Positions 23,976 through 33,397 of a DNA stretch of 64,000 nucleotides are shown here, in pieces. The notes beneath the pieces are model-generated. The model had not been told where the DNA came from, did no database searches, and saw nothing but the letters and a program-made list of their open reading frames with translations. Location: contig CALWSG010000033.1 of NCBI GenBank assembly GCA_944384155.1, positions 1-64,000 on the forward strand. Direction: 5' to 3'. The translations under genes and the position numbers were made by a program. Every line of letters begins with the position of its first letter. Positions within the stretch are counted from its first letter, which is position 1. Source of the stretch: an uncultured Lachnospiraceae bacterium (GTDB lineage Bacteria > Bacillota > Clostridia > Lachnospirales > Lachnospiraceae).

Positions 23976-26135
23976 ATGGAAAGGACTCGGGAAACATTGA
24001 AGGATAAGATAAACATTAAAAATATTATTATTATGCTGGCTGTTTTTTTTGTATTGTGTGTCTTTGGAAGCTTTATCGTAAAAAACTCAGCCGTAAACAA
24101 AAATCAAGTCACGGGTTTTAGCACGGATAAAACATTGACATATTTTGGTTACGATAATATCTATGGTTATGATGTTGACGGAAGAGTATTTACCGTAAGT
24201 GATGAAGACCCTCATATATATTATTATTACCTTGATGCTAAAGTGGACAGCATAAGAATAAAGTTTAGGGAACCATTAGAGGAAACACTTCCAATACAGG
24301 TTTATTATGTAGCCAGGGACGGAGCATTAAATGAAAAGGATTCCGTGTTTAAGTGGGGACATAAGGGAGATGATGAGGTATATATAGATATTCCTTACAT
24401 TGAAAACTGTGATATATTAAGGTTTGATATAGATGGAGATTTCATTCTTGATAAAATAAATCTTAGTGAAACAAATTTTATAATAGAGAATGCCGGCAGA
24501 TATGAAATATCAGTTATGGCATATGTTGTAATGGCAGTTATTATGCTTGTTATATCATGGATTATAGTATTTTGCCTTAATATATGGGGAAGAATAAAAA
24601 ATGCAGTCAAAAGAATAAGAAACATTAAGCTTAATAAAATAACAATATTAAAAATAGTATCCTTGAGTCTAATATGGGTAATTTACATTATATCGGTAAT
24701 TTATATAAATAATGAATTATCAGACAATAAATATGTTAAAGTATTTTATGATTCATTGCTGTTTTCTGCCATTATTATTATAATTAATGCCGGGAAAATT
24801 AAAAAAAGAATAGCCGGCATAGTATTTTCGCTTATTATGGCTGTGGGAATATGTTATATATATACACTGCCCATGGCTATGCTTGTGGGACCGGATGATG
24901 AGATACATTATGAGAGGTCGGCATATTTATCACATATATTTGATGGTAAGATGACGGAAGCTGATGAATATATATATATGAGGAAAGTCCTTACAGATTA
25001 TGACATGAATAACATAGGCAATGTGGCGGACAGACTTGAGTATATGTACTTAAACGGAGAGGCATTTGACATGAGGGAGGTTACGCCCTCGGCATATTCA
25101 ATAATAGGATATGTGCCGTTTGCGTTGGCAATGTTTGTGGGAAGAGGATTGGGATTATCCTTTATTCATATATTTATAGCAGGTAAGTTTGTAAATTTAT
25201 TTGTATATGCTCTTCTTATATATTTCTCAATCAGAAGGCTGAAATCAGGAAAATTAATAGGGGCAGTTATAGGTATGTTTCCCACAAATATATTTCTTGC
25301 ATGTACCTATTCCTGTGACACATGGATAACAGGATTTTTAATGCTGGGAGTCTCATATATAATAGGAGCAGTGCAAAGCAAAGAGGCAAGTGTAACTATA
25401 AAGGACATGATAATTATATTAGGTGCATTTGTCATAGGCTGTGCTCCCAAGGCAATATATTTTCCATTTATTTTGCTGGCACTGATTATTCCGGCAGACA
25501 GATTTAAAAGTAAAAAGCATAGAAAAATATTTAAGTGGGGAATATTAATATGCACTTTTGCGGTATTGCTAAGCTTTATGCTGCCATTTCTTGCAAATGG
25601 TTCCAGCAGAAGTGATGTAAGAGGCGGAAGTGATGTCAATGCTGTGGAGCAGGTAAAATTTATTTTATTAAATCCTTTAGAGTATACAAAAATATTAATA
25701 AATCATATAATAAATTATATAAGTATCGGAAATCAGTATATGACAGCAGCAACATACACATATATGGGGGATTCCAAGCATTTTGCACTTATAGTGGCAA
25801 TCCTGGCAATGGCAGTGTTTTGCGACAGAAGTAAGTTTGACAGGGAAATAAATACAGTAAAAGTCAAGGCATATGCAGCAGCCATAATATTTGTGACAAT
25901 AGCCCTTATCTCAACATCACTGTATGTATCATTTACAGCTGTTGCAAACAGTGTCATAAATGGCTGCCAGTATAGATATTTGCTGCCCCTTATATTTCCC
26001 GCGGCATATTTTTTGGCAAATGTAAAAATGGTCAATAAAGGCGGGAAAAATATTATATACACACTCGCCATGATTTGTATGGTGGGAACACTGTACAGTG
26101 ATGCGTGGGATTTGTGGGTAAATATGTATTATTGA
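23976..26135 (+). CDS. DUF2142 large membrane protein (putative GT-C-like)
   Basis: The 719-residue protein has an N-terminal membrane helix (about residues 17-36), an outer beta-rich domain (about 40-170) and then about eleven membrane helices. Just after a helix it carries LVGPDDEIHYERSAYLS (about 306-322), the acidic PDE-H type motif of DUF2142 proteins; this resembles the catalytic loop of GT-C transferases that use polyprenyl-phosphate sugars. With the DPM1-like and DUF2304 genes upstream it likely adds side-chain sugars outside the membrane. That role is inference. Confidence 0.75.
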   Translation: MERTRETLKDKINIKNIIIMLAVFFVLCVFGSFIVKNSAVNKNQVTGFSTDKTLTYFGYDNIYGYDVDGRVFTVSDEDPHIYYYYLDAKVDSIRIKFREPLEETLPIQVYYVARDGALNEKDSVFKWGHKGDDEVYIDIPYIENCDILRFDIDGDFILDKINLSETNFIIENAGRYEISVMAYVVMAVIMLVISWIIVFCLNIWGRIKNAVKRIRNIKLNKITILKIVSLSLIWVIYIISVIYINNELSDNKYVKVFYDSLLFSAIIIIINAGKIKKRIAGIVFSLIMAVGICYIYTLPMAMLVGPDDEIHYERSAYLSHIFDGKMTEADEYIYMRKVLTDYDMNNIGNVADRLEYMYLNGEAFDMREVTPSAYSIIGYVPFALAMFVGRGLGLSFIHIFIAGKFVNLFVYALLIYFSIRRLKSGKLIGAVIGMFPTNIFLACTYSCDTWITGFLMLGVSYIIGAVQSKEASVTIKDMIIILGAFVIGCAPKAIYFPFILLALIIPADRFKSKKHRKIFKWGILICTFAVLLSFMLPFLANGSSRSDVRGGSDVNAVEQVKFILLNPLEYTKILINHIINYISIGNQYMTAATYTYMGDSKHFALIVAILAMAVFCDRSKFDREINTVKVKAYAAAIIFVTIALISTSLYVSFTAVANSVINGCQYRYLLPLIFPAAYFLANVKMVNKGGKNIIYTLAMICMVGTLYSDAWDLWVNMYY

Positions 26136-26244
26136 TATAAAAATATAGATGTTATATATTGACAGATGCAAAAAGTATAGTGTATTATGCTAAAAGATTA
26201 TTAATATAAATATGAAGATAGAAATAAAAAATCGGAGGAATAAC

Positions 26245-27330
26245 ATGAGAACATATTTAGTAACAGGTGGAGCAGGATTTATAGGTTCAAATTATATTCA
26301 TTATATGTTTAAGAAATATGACAATGATATAAGAATTATTAATGTGGACAAGCTTACTTATGCAGGAAATCTGGAAAATCTTAAAGATATAGAAAACAGA
26401 GATAATTATACTTTTGTCAGGGCAGATATATGCGACAAGGAAGCCATTATGAAAATATTTGAGGAAAACGATATTGACAGGGTGGTGCATTTTGCTGCCG
26501 AAAGTCATGTTGACAGAAGCATTAAAAACCCTGAGGTGTTTGTTCAGACAAATGTTTTGGGAACGGCAGTTATGTTAAACTGTGCAAAGGCAGCGTGGGA
26601 GCTTCCTGACGGAACCTTTAAGGAGGGTAAAAAATTCCTTCACGTATCCACAGACGAGGTATACGGCTCCCTTCCTGATGATGACAGTGCATTTTTCTAT
26701 GAGACAACACCGTATGATCCTCACAGCCCGTATTCTGCAAGCAAGGCTTCATCAGATTTTCTTGTAAAAGCTTACATGGACACATATAAGTTTCCTGCCA
26801 ACATTACAAATTGCAGCAACAATTACGGACCTTACCAGTTCCCTGAAAAGCTTATACCTCTTATTATAAATAATGCATTAAACGGAAAGAAGCTTCCTGT
26901 ATATGGGGATGGAAAAAATGTGAGAGACTGGCTTTTTGTTGAAGACCATGCCAAGGCTATAGATATGGTTCAGGAGCAGGGAAGGCTTTTTGAGACATAT
27001 AATGTAGGCGGACATAATGAAAAGCAGAACATAGAGATTATAAATATTATACTTGATACTCTTCAGGAAATGCTTCCGGAGGGAGATCCAAGAAAGGAAC
27101 ATATAAATAAGGATTTAATCACATATGTGGAGGACAGAAAGGGACATGACAGAAGATATGCCATAGCTCCCGACAAAATTAAGGCAGAGATAGGCTGGTA
27201 TCCTGAGACTATGTTTAAGGAAGGCATAAAGAAAACAATAGCCTGGTTCTTTGAGCATGAGGACTGGATGAAAAATGTTACTAGCGGTGATTACCAGAAA
27301 TATTATGAAGATATGTATAAAAACAGATAA
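26245..27330 (+). CDS. rfbB: dTDP-glucose 4,6-dehydratase RfbB/RmlB
   Basis: RmlB removes water from dTDP-glucose to give the 4-keto-6-deoxy sugar. The 361-residue protein has GGAGFIGSNYIHYMF (about residues 8-22), FAAESHVDRS (about 83-92), VSTDEVYG (about 131-138) with the Asp-Glu acid pair, and YSASKASSD (Tyr about 167). CGGAGG at 26233-26238 places the start at 26245; the longer frame from 26212 has no site. A strong terminator follows. Confidence 0.96.
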   Translation: MRTYLVTGGAGFIGSNYIHYMFKKYDNDIRIINVDKLTYAGNLENLKDIENRDNYTFVRADICDKEAIMKIFEENDIDRVVHFAAESHVDRSIKNPEVFVQTNVLGTAVMLNCAKAAWELPDGTFKEGKKFLHVSTDEVYGSLPDDDSAFFYETTPYDPHSPYSASKASSDFLVKAYMDTYKFPANITNCSNNYGPYQFPEKLIPLIINNALNGKKLPVYGDGKNVRDWLFVEDHAKAIDMVQEQGRLFETYNVGGHNEKQNIEIINIILDTLQEMLPEGDPRKEHINKDLITYVEDRKGHDRRYAIAPDKIKAEIGWYPETMFKEGIKKTIAWFFEHEDWMKNVTSGDYQKYYEDMYKNR

Positions 27331-27358
27331 ACAGGTTATATAGTTAAATGATGAAACA

Positions 27359-27403
27359 GGCGATAGCAGATAAAATCACATATCTGTTATCGTCATTTGT
27401 TTT
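27359..27403 (+). terminator. Intrinsic terminator after rfbB
   Basis: A 14-bp stem with two G-U pairs (27359-27372 with 27381-27394) around an 8-base loop is followed by ATTTGTTTT. It separates the first half of the locus from the rfbA promoter. Confidence 0.8.
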
Positions 27404-27437
27404 AATTTCACAGCTTAAAAGAGAGATATAAAACATG

Positions 27438-27466
27438 TTGTTAAATATAGGAAAAGATGTTATAAT
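27438..27466 (+). promoter_or_regulatory. Promoter of the rfbA-exporter operon
   Basis: TTGTTA (27438-27443) and TATAAT (27461-27466) are 17 bases apart. Transcription would start near 27473, 60 bases before rfbA. Confidence 0.7.
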
Positions 27467-27532
27467 TTATAAGATTTCATAAAATAATGAGTAAATAGGC
27501 TTAAATTTATAAAAAATAGTGAGAGGTGTAAA

Positions 27533-28402
27533 ATGAAAGGAATTATTTTAGCAGGCGGTTCGGGAACAAGATTATATCCACTTACAAAGGCAATATCAAA
27601 ACAGATTATGCCGGTTTATGATAAACCTATGATATATTATCCTTTATCAACACTTATGCTGGCAGGCATAAGGGAGGTACTTATAATATCTACGCCAAGG
27701 GATTTGCCTGTGTTTAAGGAGCTTCTTGGAAGCGGAGAGCAGCTTGGAATGAGGTTTGATTATGCAGTGCAGGAGACGCCGAGAGGGCTTGCCGATGCAT
27801 TTATAGTGGGGGAGAAGTTTATAGGAAGTGACAGTGTGGCACTTGTTTTGGGAGACAATATTTTTTACGGACAGAGCTTTTCAAGAGTTCTTAAAAATGC
27901 AGCACAGAGAGAAAAGGGAGCTACAATATTCGGATATTATGTAAAGGATCCGAGAGAGTATGGCGTGGTTGAATTTGATGAGAATGGAAAGGCATTGTCC
28001 ATAGAGGAAAAGCCTGCAAATCCAAAGTCAAACTATGCGGTGCCGGGACTTTATTTTTATGACAATGATGTGGTAGAGATAGCTAAGAATGTAAAGCCTT
28101 CGGCAAGAGGGGAAATAGAAATAACATCAGTAAATAATGAATATTTAAGAAGAGGAGATTTGCACGTAGAGACATTGGGACGTGGTTTTGCATGGCTTGA
28201 TACGGGCAATCATGATATGCTTCTTGCGGCAGCGGATTTTGTGTCTGCATTCCAAAAAAGACAAGGCCTTTACATTTCGTGTATAGAGGAGATAGCATAT
28301 AAGAGAGGCTTTATAGATGAAAATCAATTAAAGAAGCTGGCAGAGCCTCTTATGAAGACAGAATATGGTCAGTATCTTATAGATGTTGCAAACGGACTTT
28401 AA
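27533..28402 (+). CDS. rfbA: Glucose-1-phosphate thymidylyltransferase RfbA/RmlA
   Basis: RmlA makes dTDP-glucose from glucose-1-phosphate and dTTP, and its activity is usually held back by dTDP-rhamnose. The 289-residue protein starts [18 protein letters not shown], with [16 protein letters not shown] next, and has [10 protein letters not shown] (metal Asp about 111) and [13 protein letters not shown] near 219. Length is standard. It opens the second operon of the locus. Confidence 0.96.
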   Translation: MKGIILAGGSGTRLYPLTKAISKQIMPVYDKPMIYYPLSTLMLAGIREVLIISTPRDLPVFKELLGSGEQLGMRFDYAVQETPRGLADAFIVGEKFIGSDSVALVLGDNIFYGQSFSRVLKNAAQREKGATIFGYYVKDPREYGVVEFDENGKALSIEEKPANPKSNYAVPGLYFYDNDVVEIAKNVKPSARGEIEITSVNNEYLRRGDLHVETLGRGFAWLDTGNHDMLLAAADFVSAFQKRQGLYISCIEEIAYKRGFIDENQLKKLAEPLMKTEYGQYLIDVANGL

Positions 28403-28439
28403 GAAAATATTTAAAATGTGCTGAAAGGAAATAGTAATC

Positions 28440-29000
28440 ATGGGAAAGATAAATGTAGAGACATGCGATATAGAAGGATTAAAGGTCATTACGCCTACTG
28501 TTTTCGGAGATGAGAGAGGATATTTTATGGAAACCTATAATTACAATGATTATAAGGCAGCGGGTATTGACATGGAGTTTGTTCAGGATAATCAGTCAAG
28601 CTCAAAAAAAGGTGTTCTTAGGGGACTTCATTTCCAGATAAATTATCCTCAGGACAAGCTGGTGAGAGTTGTAAGGGGAGAAGTCTTTGATGTTGCCGTT
28701 GATTTAAGACCCGGCTCAAAGACATATGGCAAGTGGTTTGGTGTCATTCTTTCTGAAGAAAATAAAAAGCAGTTTTTTATACCTAAAAATTTTGCACATG
28801 GATTCATTGTACTGTCTGATAATGCTGAGTTTGCATATAAATGCACGGATTTTTACCATCCCAATGACGAGGGAGGAATAAAGTGGGATGACAGTGATAT
28901 TGGAATAGAATGGCCAATGCCGGAGGGAATGACAAAGGACGATTTAATTATTTCAGACAAGGATAAGAAATGGGGCAAAATGACGGAGCTTAATAAATAG
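28440..29000 (+). CDS. rfbC: dTDP-4-dehydrorhamnose 3,5-epimerase RfbC/RmlC
   Basis: RmlC inverts carbons 3 and 5 of the 4-keto sugar. The 186-residue cupin protein has FGDERGYFMETYN (about residues 22-34), VLRGLHFQ with the catalytic His (about 60-67), VRGEVFDVAVDLR (about 78-90) and a tyrosine-bearing FAYKCTDFYHPNDEGG (about 130-145). With A, B and D present, the window carries the full dTDP-L-rhamnose pathway. Confidence 0.96.
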   Translation: MGKINVETCDIEGLKVITPTVFGDERGYFMETYNYNDYKAAGIDMEFVQDNQSSSKKGVLRGLHFQINYPQDKLVRVVRGEVFDVAVDLRPGSKTYGKWFGVILSEENKKQFFIPKNFAHGFIVLSDNAEFAYKCTDFYHPNDEGGIKWDDSDIGIEWPMPEGMTKDDLIISDKDKKWGKMTELNK

Positions 29001-29016
29001 AAAATGGGAGATACTT

Positions 29017-29808
29017 ATGGGCTTAATAAAGGATTTGGTCGGCAGCAGAAGAATGCTGTGGAAGCTTGCAAAAAATGATTTTAAGACAAAATATGCAGGC
29101 TCATATCTTGGAATATTTTGGGCATTTGTACAGCCTATTATAACTATAGCAATATATGTTTTTGTGTTTCAGGTAGGCTTTAAGGCAGCTCCTGCAGATA
29201 ACGGATATCCATTTGTATTGTATCTTATAGCAGGTATTATACCGTGGTTTTTCTTTGCGGAAGCACTTATGAATGGTACAAACTGCCTTATGGAGTACAG
29301 CTATCTTGTAAAAAAGGTAGTGTTTAATATAAGCATACTGCCTATAATAAAAATCATGTCATCATTGTTTGTGCATTTATTTTTTATAGTACTGTCATAC
29401 GTTATCTTCTGTGTCAACGGAAAAGCACCGGGAATACACATTATACAGTTGTTTTATTATACAATATGCACATTGGTGCTTGTTATTGCACTTACTTATT
29501 TTACATGTGCGGTTACGCCGTTTTTCAAGGATTTTGGACAGATTGTAAATATTATTACTCAGATAGGAATGTGGATGACTCCCATTATGTGGAGTGAAAC
29601 CATGTTGTCTGAGCAGTATAGATGGATACTTAAGCTGAACCCTGTATATTATATAGTGACAGGATACAGAGATTGTTATATAAATGGCGTATGGTTTTGG
29701 GAGAGATACAAAATTACCATTTATTTTTGGGCAGTAACCATAATTATTATGTTTATCAGCACAAAAGTATTTAAGAGACTGCGTGTACATTTTTCAGATG
29801 TGCTTTAG
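29017..29808 (+). CDS. ABC-2 polysaccharide exporter permease (Wzm-like)
   Basis: The 263-residue protein has six membrane helices (first about residues 33-55, last about 232-250) and the early KNDFKTKYAGSYLGIFWAFVQP motif of polysaccharide ABC-2 permeases, split around residues 17-38. It pairs with the ATPase directly downstream to export a full-length glycan linked to undecaprenyl diphosphate. GGGAGA before the ATG sets the start. Confidence 0.9.
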   Translation: MGLIKDLVGSRRMLWKLAKNDFKTKYAGSYLGIFWAFVQPIITIAIYVFVFQVGFKAAPADNGYPFVLYLIAGIIPWFFFAEALMNGTNCLMEYSYLVKKVVFNISILPIIKIMSSLFVHLFFIVLSYVIFCVNGKAPGIHIIQLFYYTICTLVLVIALTYFTCAVTPFFKDFGQIVNIITQIGMWMTPIMWSETMLSEQYRWILKLNPVYYIVTGYRDCYINGVWFWERYKITIYFWAVTIIIMFISTKVFKRLRVHFSDVL

Positions 29809-29825
29809 ATATATAGGAGACAAAT

Positions 29826-31097
29826 ATGAGTGAAAGTGTAATAACAGTTAATAATATAAGCAAGGTATATAAATTATATGACAAGCCTGTAAACAGATTA
29901 AAGGAGGCAATGTCAATACGGAAAAAAAGCTACCATAGTGACCATTTTGCACTTAACGGCATTACCTTTGACGTAAAAAAGGGAGAATGTGTTGGTATAA
30001 TAGGAACCAACGGCTCAGGAAAATCAACTCTTCTTAAAATACTTACAGGGGTTTTGAATCCGTCGGGAGGCACATATGAGGTTAATGGAAAAATAAGTGC
30101 CCTTCTGGAGCTTGGAGCAGGGTTTAATATGGAGTATACAGGTATTGAAAACATTTATCTCAATGGAACCATGATGGGTTTTTCCGATAAGGAGATGGAC
30201 AGGAAGCTGGAGGCTATTGTGGATTTTGCAGAAATAGGGGAATTTATTAATCAGCCTGTAAAAACATATTCAAGCGGTATGTTTGCAAGATTGGCATTTG
30301 CAGTTGCAATAAATGTGGAGCCGGATATTTTAATAGTTGATGAGGCATTAAGTGTGGGAGATATTTTCTTTCAGGCAAAATGCTATCAGAAGTTTAACGA
30401 GTTTAAGGAAAAAGGAAAAACAATATTATTTGTGTCCCATGACATGAGCAGTATACTAAAATACTGTGACAGATGCCTTCTTATAGACAAGGGGAATCAG
30501 GTAAGTCTGGGAAAAACCTCAAAGGTAGTAGATATATATAAAAAGATACTTGTAAATCAGTATGCCGGGGATGAGGAGAATAAAAAGGAGACTTTGGAGG
30601 AGACTGACAGCATACATTCTGATAAGTGCTGGAAGGACAAAATGGTCATAAACCCCAATATAATAGATTATGGCGGAAAAGAAGCAGAAATAATTGATTT
30701 TGCCATTGTGAATAATTATGGGGAAATATCCAACTCTATATATAAGGGGGAGGAGTTTGCCATAAGAATGAAGATTAAGTTTAATAAGGATATTGACAGA
30801 CCGATTTTTGCCTTTACCATAAAGGATATTAAGGGAACGGAGATTACCGGAACAAATACTATGCTTGAGGATAATAATATGGAGAAAGGCAGAAAGGGAG
30901 ATATTGTGTCTGTACAGTTTGTCCAGAATATGGATTTGCAGGGAGGTCAGTATCTTTTGTCACTAGGCTGTACAGGATACGAGGTAGAGGAGTTTGTGGT
31001 ATATAACAGACTTTATGATGCCTGCAATATAGAGGTGCTGTCAACAAGAAATACTATTGGATTTTATGATATGAAATCAAAGGTAGAATATATATAA
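29826..31097 (+). CDS. ABC exporter ATPase with Wzt-type C-terminal glycan-binding domain
   Basis: The 423-residue protein has an ATPase domain (about residues 1-245) with Walker A GTNGSGKST (about 60-68), signature YSSGM (about 149-153), Walker B ILIVDEAL (about 167-174) and the switch His in FVSHD. About 150 further residues (270-423) form a beta-rich Wzt_C-like domain. In E. coli O9a and similar systems this domain binds the chemically capped end of the glycan and so licenses export. The next two genes look like the capping enzymes. Confidence 0.92.
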   Translation: MSESVITVNNISKVYKLYDKPVNRLKEAMSIRKKSYHSDHFALNGITFDVKKGECVGIIGTNGSGKSTLLKILTGVLNPSGGTYEVNGKISALLELGAGFNMEYTGIENIYLNGTMMGFSDKEMDRKLEAIVDFAEIGEFINQPVKTYSSGMFARLAFAVAINVEPDILIVDEALSVGDIFFQAKCYQKFNEFKEKGKTILFVSHDMSSILKYCDRCLLIDKGNQVSLGKTSKVVDIYKKILVNQYAGDEENKKETLEETDSIHSDKCWKDKMVINPNIIDYGGKEAEIIDFAIVNNYGEISNSIYKGEEFAIRMKIKFNKDIDRPIFAFTIKDIKGTEITGTNTMLEDNNMEKGRKGDIVSVQFVQNMDLQGGQYLLSLGCTGYEVEEFVVYNRLYDACNIEVLSTRNTIGFYDMKSKVEYI

Positions 31098-31109
31098 ACG
31101 GGAGAATGT

Positions 31110-32042
31110 ATGTGTATGGTAGAAAATATAGGAAAGGTTAAAATAAATCTGGATTTGTATTCCGGGGTGGATTTGTACAGTGACGGTGATGTTGAGTCGG
31201 AAATTTTAGACATTGTAAAAGCATATCCTGAGAGTGAGTATGACCGTATTATACTGGAAAGAAATTCATGGCCTTTGCTATATCATTTGTCAAAGCAGAG
31301 AGAAAACATACTGTCATGGTATCCATTTGAAAAGGAGGCTTCTGTTTTGGAGGTTGGAGCAGGCTGCGGAGCCGTAACGGGAGCAATGCTGGACAGGGCA
31401 GGAAAGGTTACTGCACTTGACTTGTCAAAAAGGAGAAGCCTTATTAATGCAAACAGACATAAGGATTATGATAACCTTGAAGTTGTAGTGGGGAACTTTA
31501 ACGAGGCAGAGCTTTCTCTTAAAGACAAGTATGATTATATAACACTTATAGGGGTGTTTGAATATGGAGAGCTGTATATGGGCTGTGAAAATCCATATGT
31601 TACATTTCTGGAGAAGGTAAACAGACTCCTTAAGGACGGAGGAAAGATTCTTATAGCCATTGAGAACAGAATGGGACTAAAATATTTTGCAGGCTGTAAA
31701 GAGGATCATGTGGGAAAATACTTTGAAGGAATAGAGGGCTATACACAAACCTCAGGGGTAAAAACCTTTTCAAAGCATGAGCTGGAAATACTTTTAAGTG
31801 AGGCAGGATATGAAAAATATAGCTTTTATTACCCATATCCTGACTATAAGTTTCCAACAGCAGTATATTCAGATGAGTTTCTGCCAAAGGCAGGAGAGCT
31901 GTATAATAATATAAGAAATTTTGACAGTGACAGATGGGTACTATTTGATGAAACAAAAGCATTTGACACTATTATATCATCAGGAATGTTTCCCGTATTT
32001 TCAAATTCATTTTTTATAGAAGTGGAAAAGAAGGGGGATTAG
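31110..32042 (+). CDS. SAM-dependent methyltransferase, probable glycan chain-terminating
   Basis: The 310-residue protein has a class I methyltransferase core with VLEVGAGCGAVTGAML (motif I, about residues 79-94), VTALDLSKRR (about 100-109) and YDYITLIGVFEYGELY (about 139-154). It starts 12 bases after the Wzt-like gene and ends 1 base before the kinase-like gene. WbdD of E. coli joins a methyltransferase, a kinase and a coiled coil in that order; here the first part is separate. The role in capping is inferred from this neighbourhood. Confidence 0.75.
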   Translation: MCMVENIGKVKINLDLYSGVDLYSDGDVESEILDIVKAYPESEYDRIILERNSWPLLYHLSKQRENILSWYPFEKEASVLEVGAGCGAVTGAMLDRAGKVTALDLSKRRSLINANRHKDYDNLEVVVGNFNEAELSLKDKYDYITLIGVFEYGELYMGCENPYVTFLEKVNRLLKDGGKILIAIENRMGLKYFAGCKEDHVGKYFEGIEGYTQTSGVKTFSKHELEILLSEAGYEKYSFYYPYPDYKFPTAVYSDEFLPKAGELYNNIRNFDSDRWVLFDETKAFDTIISSGMFPVFSNSFFIEVEKKGD

Positions 32043-32043
32043 C

Positions 32044-33390
32044 ATGGAAAAAGTAATATTTTCAAAGTTTTCAGGTGAGAGAAAAGCCGGATATGGAATA
32101 GTTACAAAAATCCTTGAGGGCAGCAGCGGAAAGCGAAGTGTGGTAAAGGAAGCCATAAATCCTGAGGGAATATATCACATACAAAAAATGCCGGAAAGCA
32201 TGGTTAAGCTAAAAGCATACTATAAAGATGACAGAATTGTAATAACCCCATGCAGCCTTCGTGGTGACAGAGCCGTAGAGTTTGATTATGTAAGAGGAGT
32301 AAGGTATGACGAATATGTGTCACAGATTATTTCACAGGGGAATTATGACAAATTAAAGAGTGAGCTTATACTTCTTAAGAAAATAATGACAAATGTGGAT
32401 GAGCTTACGGAGTTTAACGAAAGTCAGTTGTTTACGGAGATTTTTGGAGATTGTGATTACTCAGCTCTTAGGGGAAAGGAGTCATTTAAGGTTTCCAATA
32501 TAGATATGATTTTCGCCAATATAATAAAGGATAATGACAGATTATATATTACTGATTATGAATGGGTGTTTGATTTTCCGGTTCCAGTGGATTATGTCAT
32601 TTACAGATCACTCCTTTTAAGCAGTAATATTTCCATGCTTAGTGAGGATAAAAAAAGTGAGATATATCAGCTTTTTAATATAAATGAAAAAGATATAAAT
32701 TTGTATAATAAAATGGAGGAGAGATTTCAGCGTTACGTTTCCGGTAAAAATCTTTTTGAGGAATACAAGAAAGGAAGCACAAATAAGCTGATTAGATTTC
32801 AAGCCGTGGCTGATACTGCAAGGGAACGGTGCATAAAGGTATATTCCGTTAATGAGGACGGTGGAAAAAAGCTTTTATGCCGCAGCGATTTTACGGAAAG
32901 CAGCATAAATTTAACTCAAAAATTAAAGCATAGCCATAAAGGTGCCGTGTTTGAGCTTCAGAGTAAAGGTGCTGTTATTAAAATAAGAGATATTTTTGCA
33001 TTAAAAAATAACGAGAGACTTGCAGGCGTACAGTCAGACACAAATGCAGACCTTGTAATAGGTGATGATTATTATTTTAAGGATAAAATACCTGTTATAA
33101 CAATAGAAAATAAGGATTATGATGCCGTAGGCATAGATTTTATTATTTACTATGAAAACACATCCCTTATCAGCAGCTATGTTGATAAGATAATGGAATC
33201 GGTAAGACTTAACACAAAGCTGGAGGAGGCGGAGAAAAATCTTATACTTAGAGGCGGAGACATAAGCTACAGAGATGAAATGATAGCTGCACTTAATGAG
33301 AAGCTGAAAGAGGCACGGGAGGAAATAGAGCAGATGAAAAGCACATTTGCATGGCGTGCTTATGAGAAATTAAAAGGCAGGAAGAAGTGA
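32044..33390 (+). CDS. Kinase-like protein with C-terminal coiled coil (WbdD-like second half)
   Basis: The 448-residue protein begins with a region that looks like a divergent kinase N-lobe (RSVVKEAINPEGIYHI, Lys about 35-36; Glu near 37-42) and has IYITDYEWVFDFPVPVDYV near 166-184, where Asp and Glu stand where the metal-binding DFG-type Asp of aminoglycoside/WbdD-type kinases is expected. A beta-rich part follows (about 260-380), then a coiled coil from about 395 (LEEAEKNLIL... LNEKLKEAREEIEQM) ending in AWRAYEKLKGRKK. The kinase call is tentative because the motifs are weak. Position and coiled coil match the second part of WbdD. Confidence 0.5.
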   Translation: MEKVIFSKFSGERKAGYGIVTKILEGSSGKRSVVKEAINPEGIYHIQKMPESMVKLKAYYKDDRIVITPCSLRGDRAVEFDYVRGVRYDEYVSQIISQGNYDKLKSELILLKKIMTNVDELTEFNESQLFTEIFGDCDYSALRGKESFKVSNIDMIFANIIKDNDRLYITDYEWVFDFPVPVDYVIYRSLLLSSNISMLSEDKKSEIYQLFNINEKDINLYNKMEERFQRYVSGKNLFEEYKKGSTNKLIRFQAVADTARERCIKVYSVNEDGGKKLLCRSDFTESSINLTQKLKHSHKGAVFELQSKGAVIKIRDIFALKNNERLAGVQSDTNADLVIGDDYYFKDKIPVITIENKDYDAVGIDFIIYYENTSLISSYVDKIMESVRLNTKLEEAEKNLILRGGDISYRDEMIAALNEKLKEAREEIEQMKSTFAWRAYEKLKGRKK

Positions 33391-33397
33391 GGATAAT

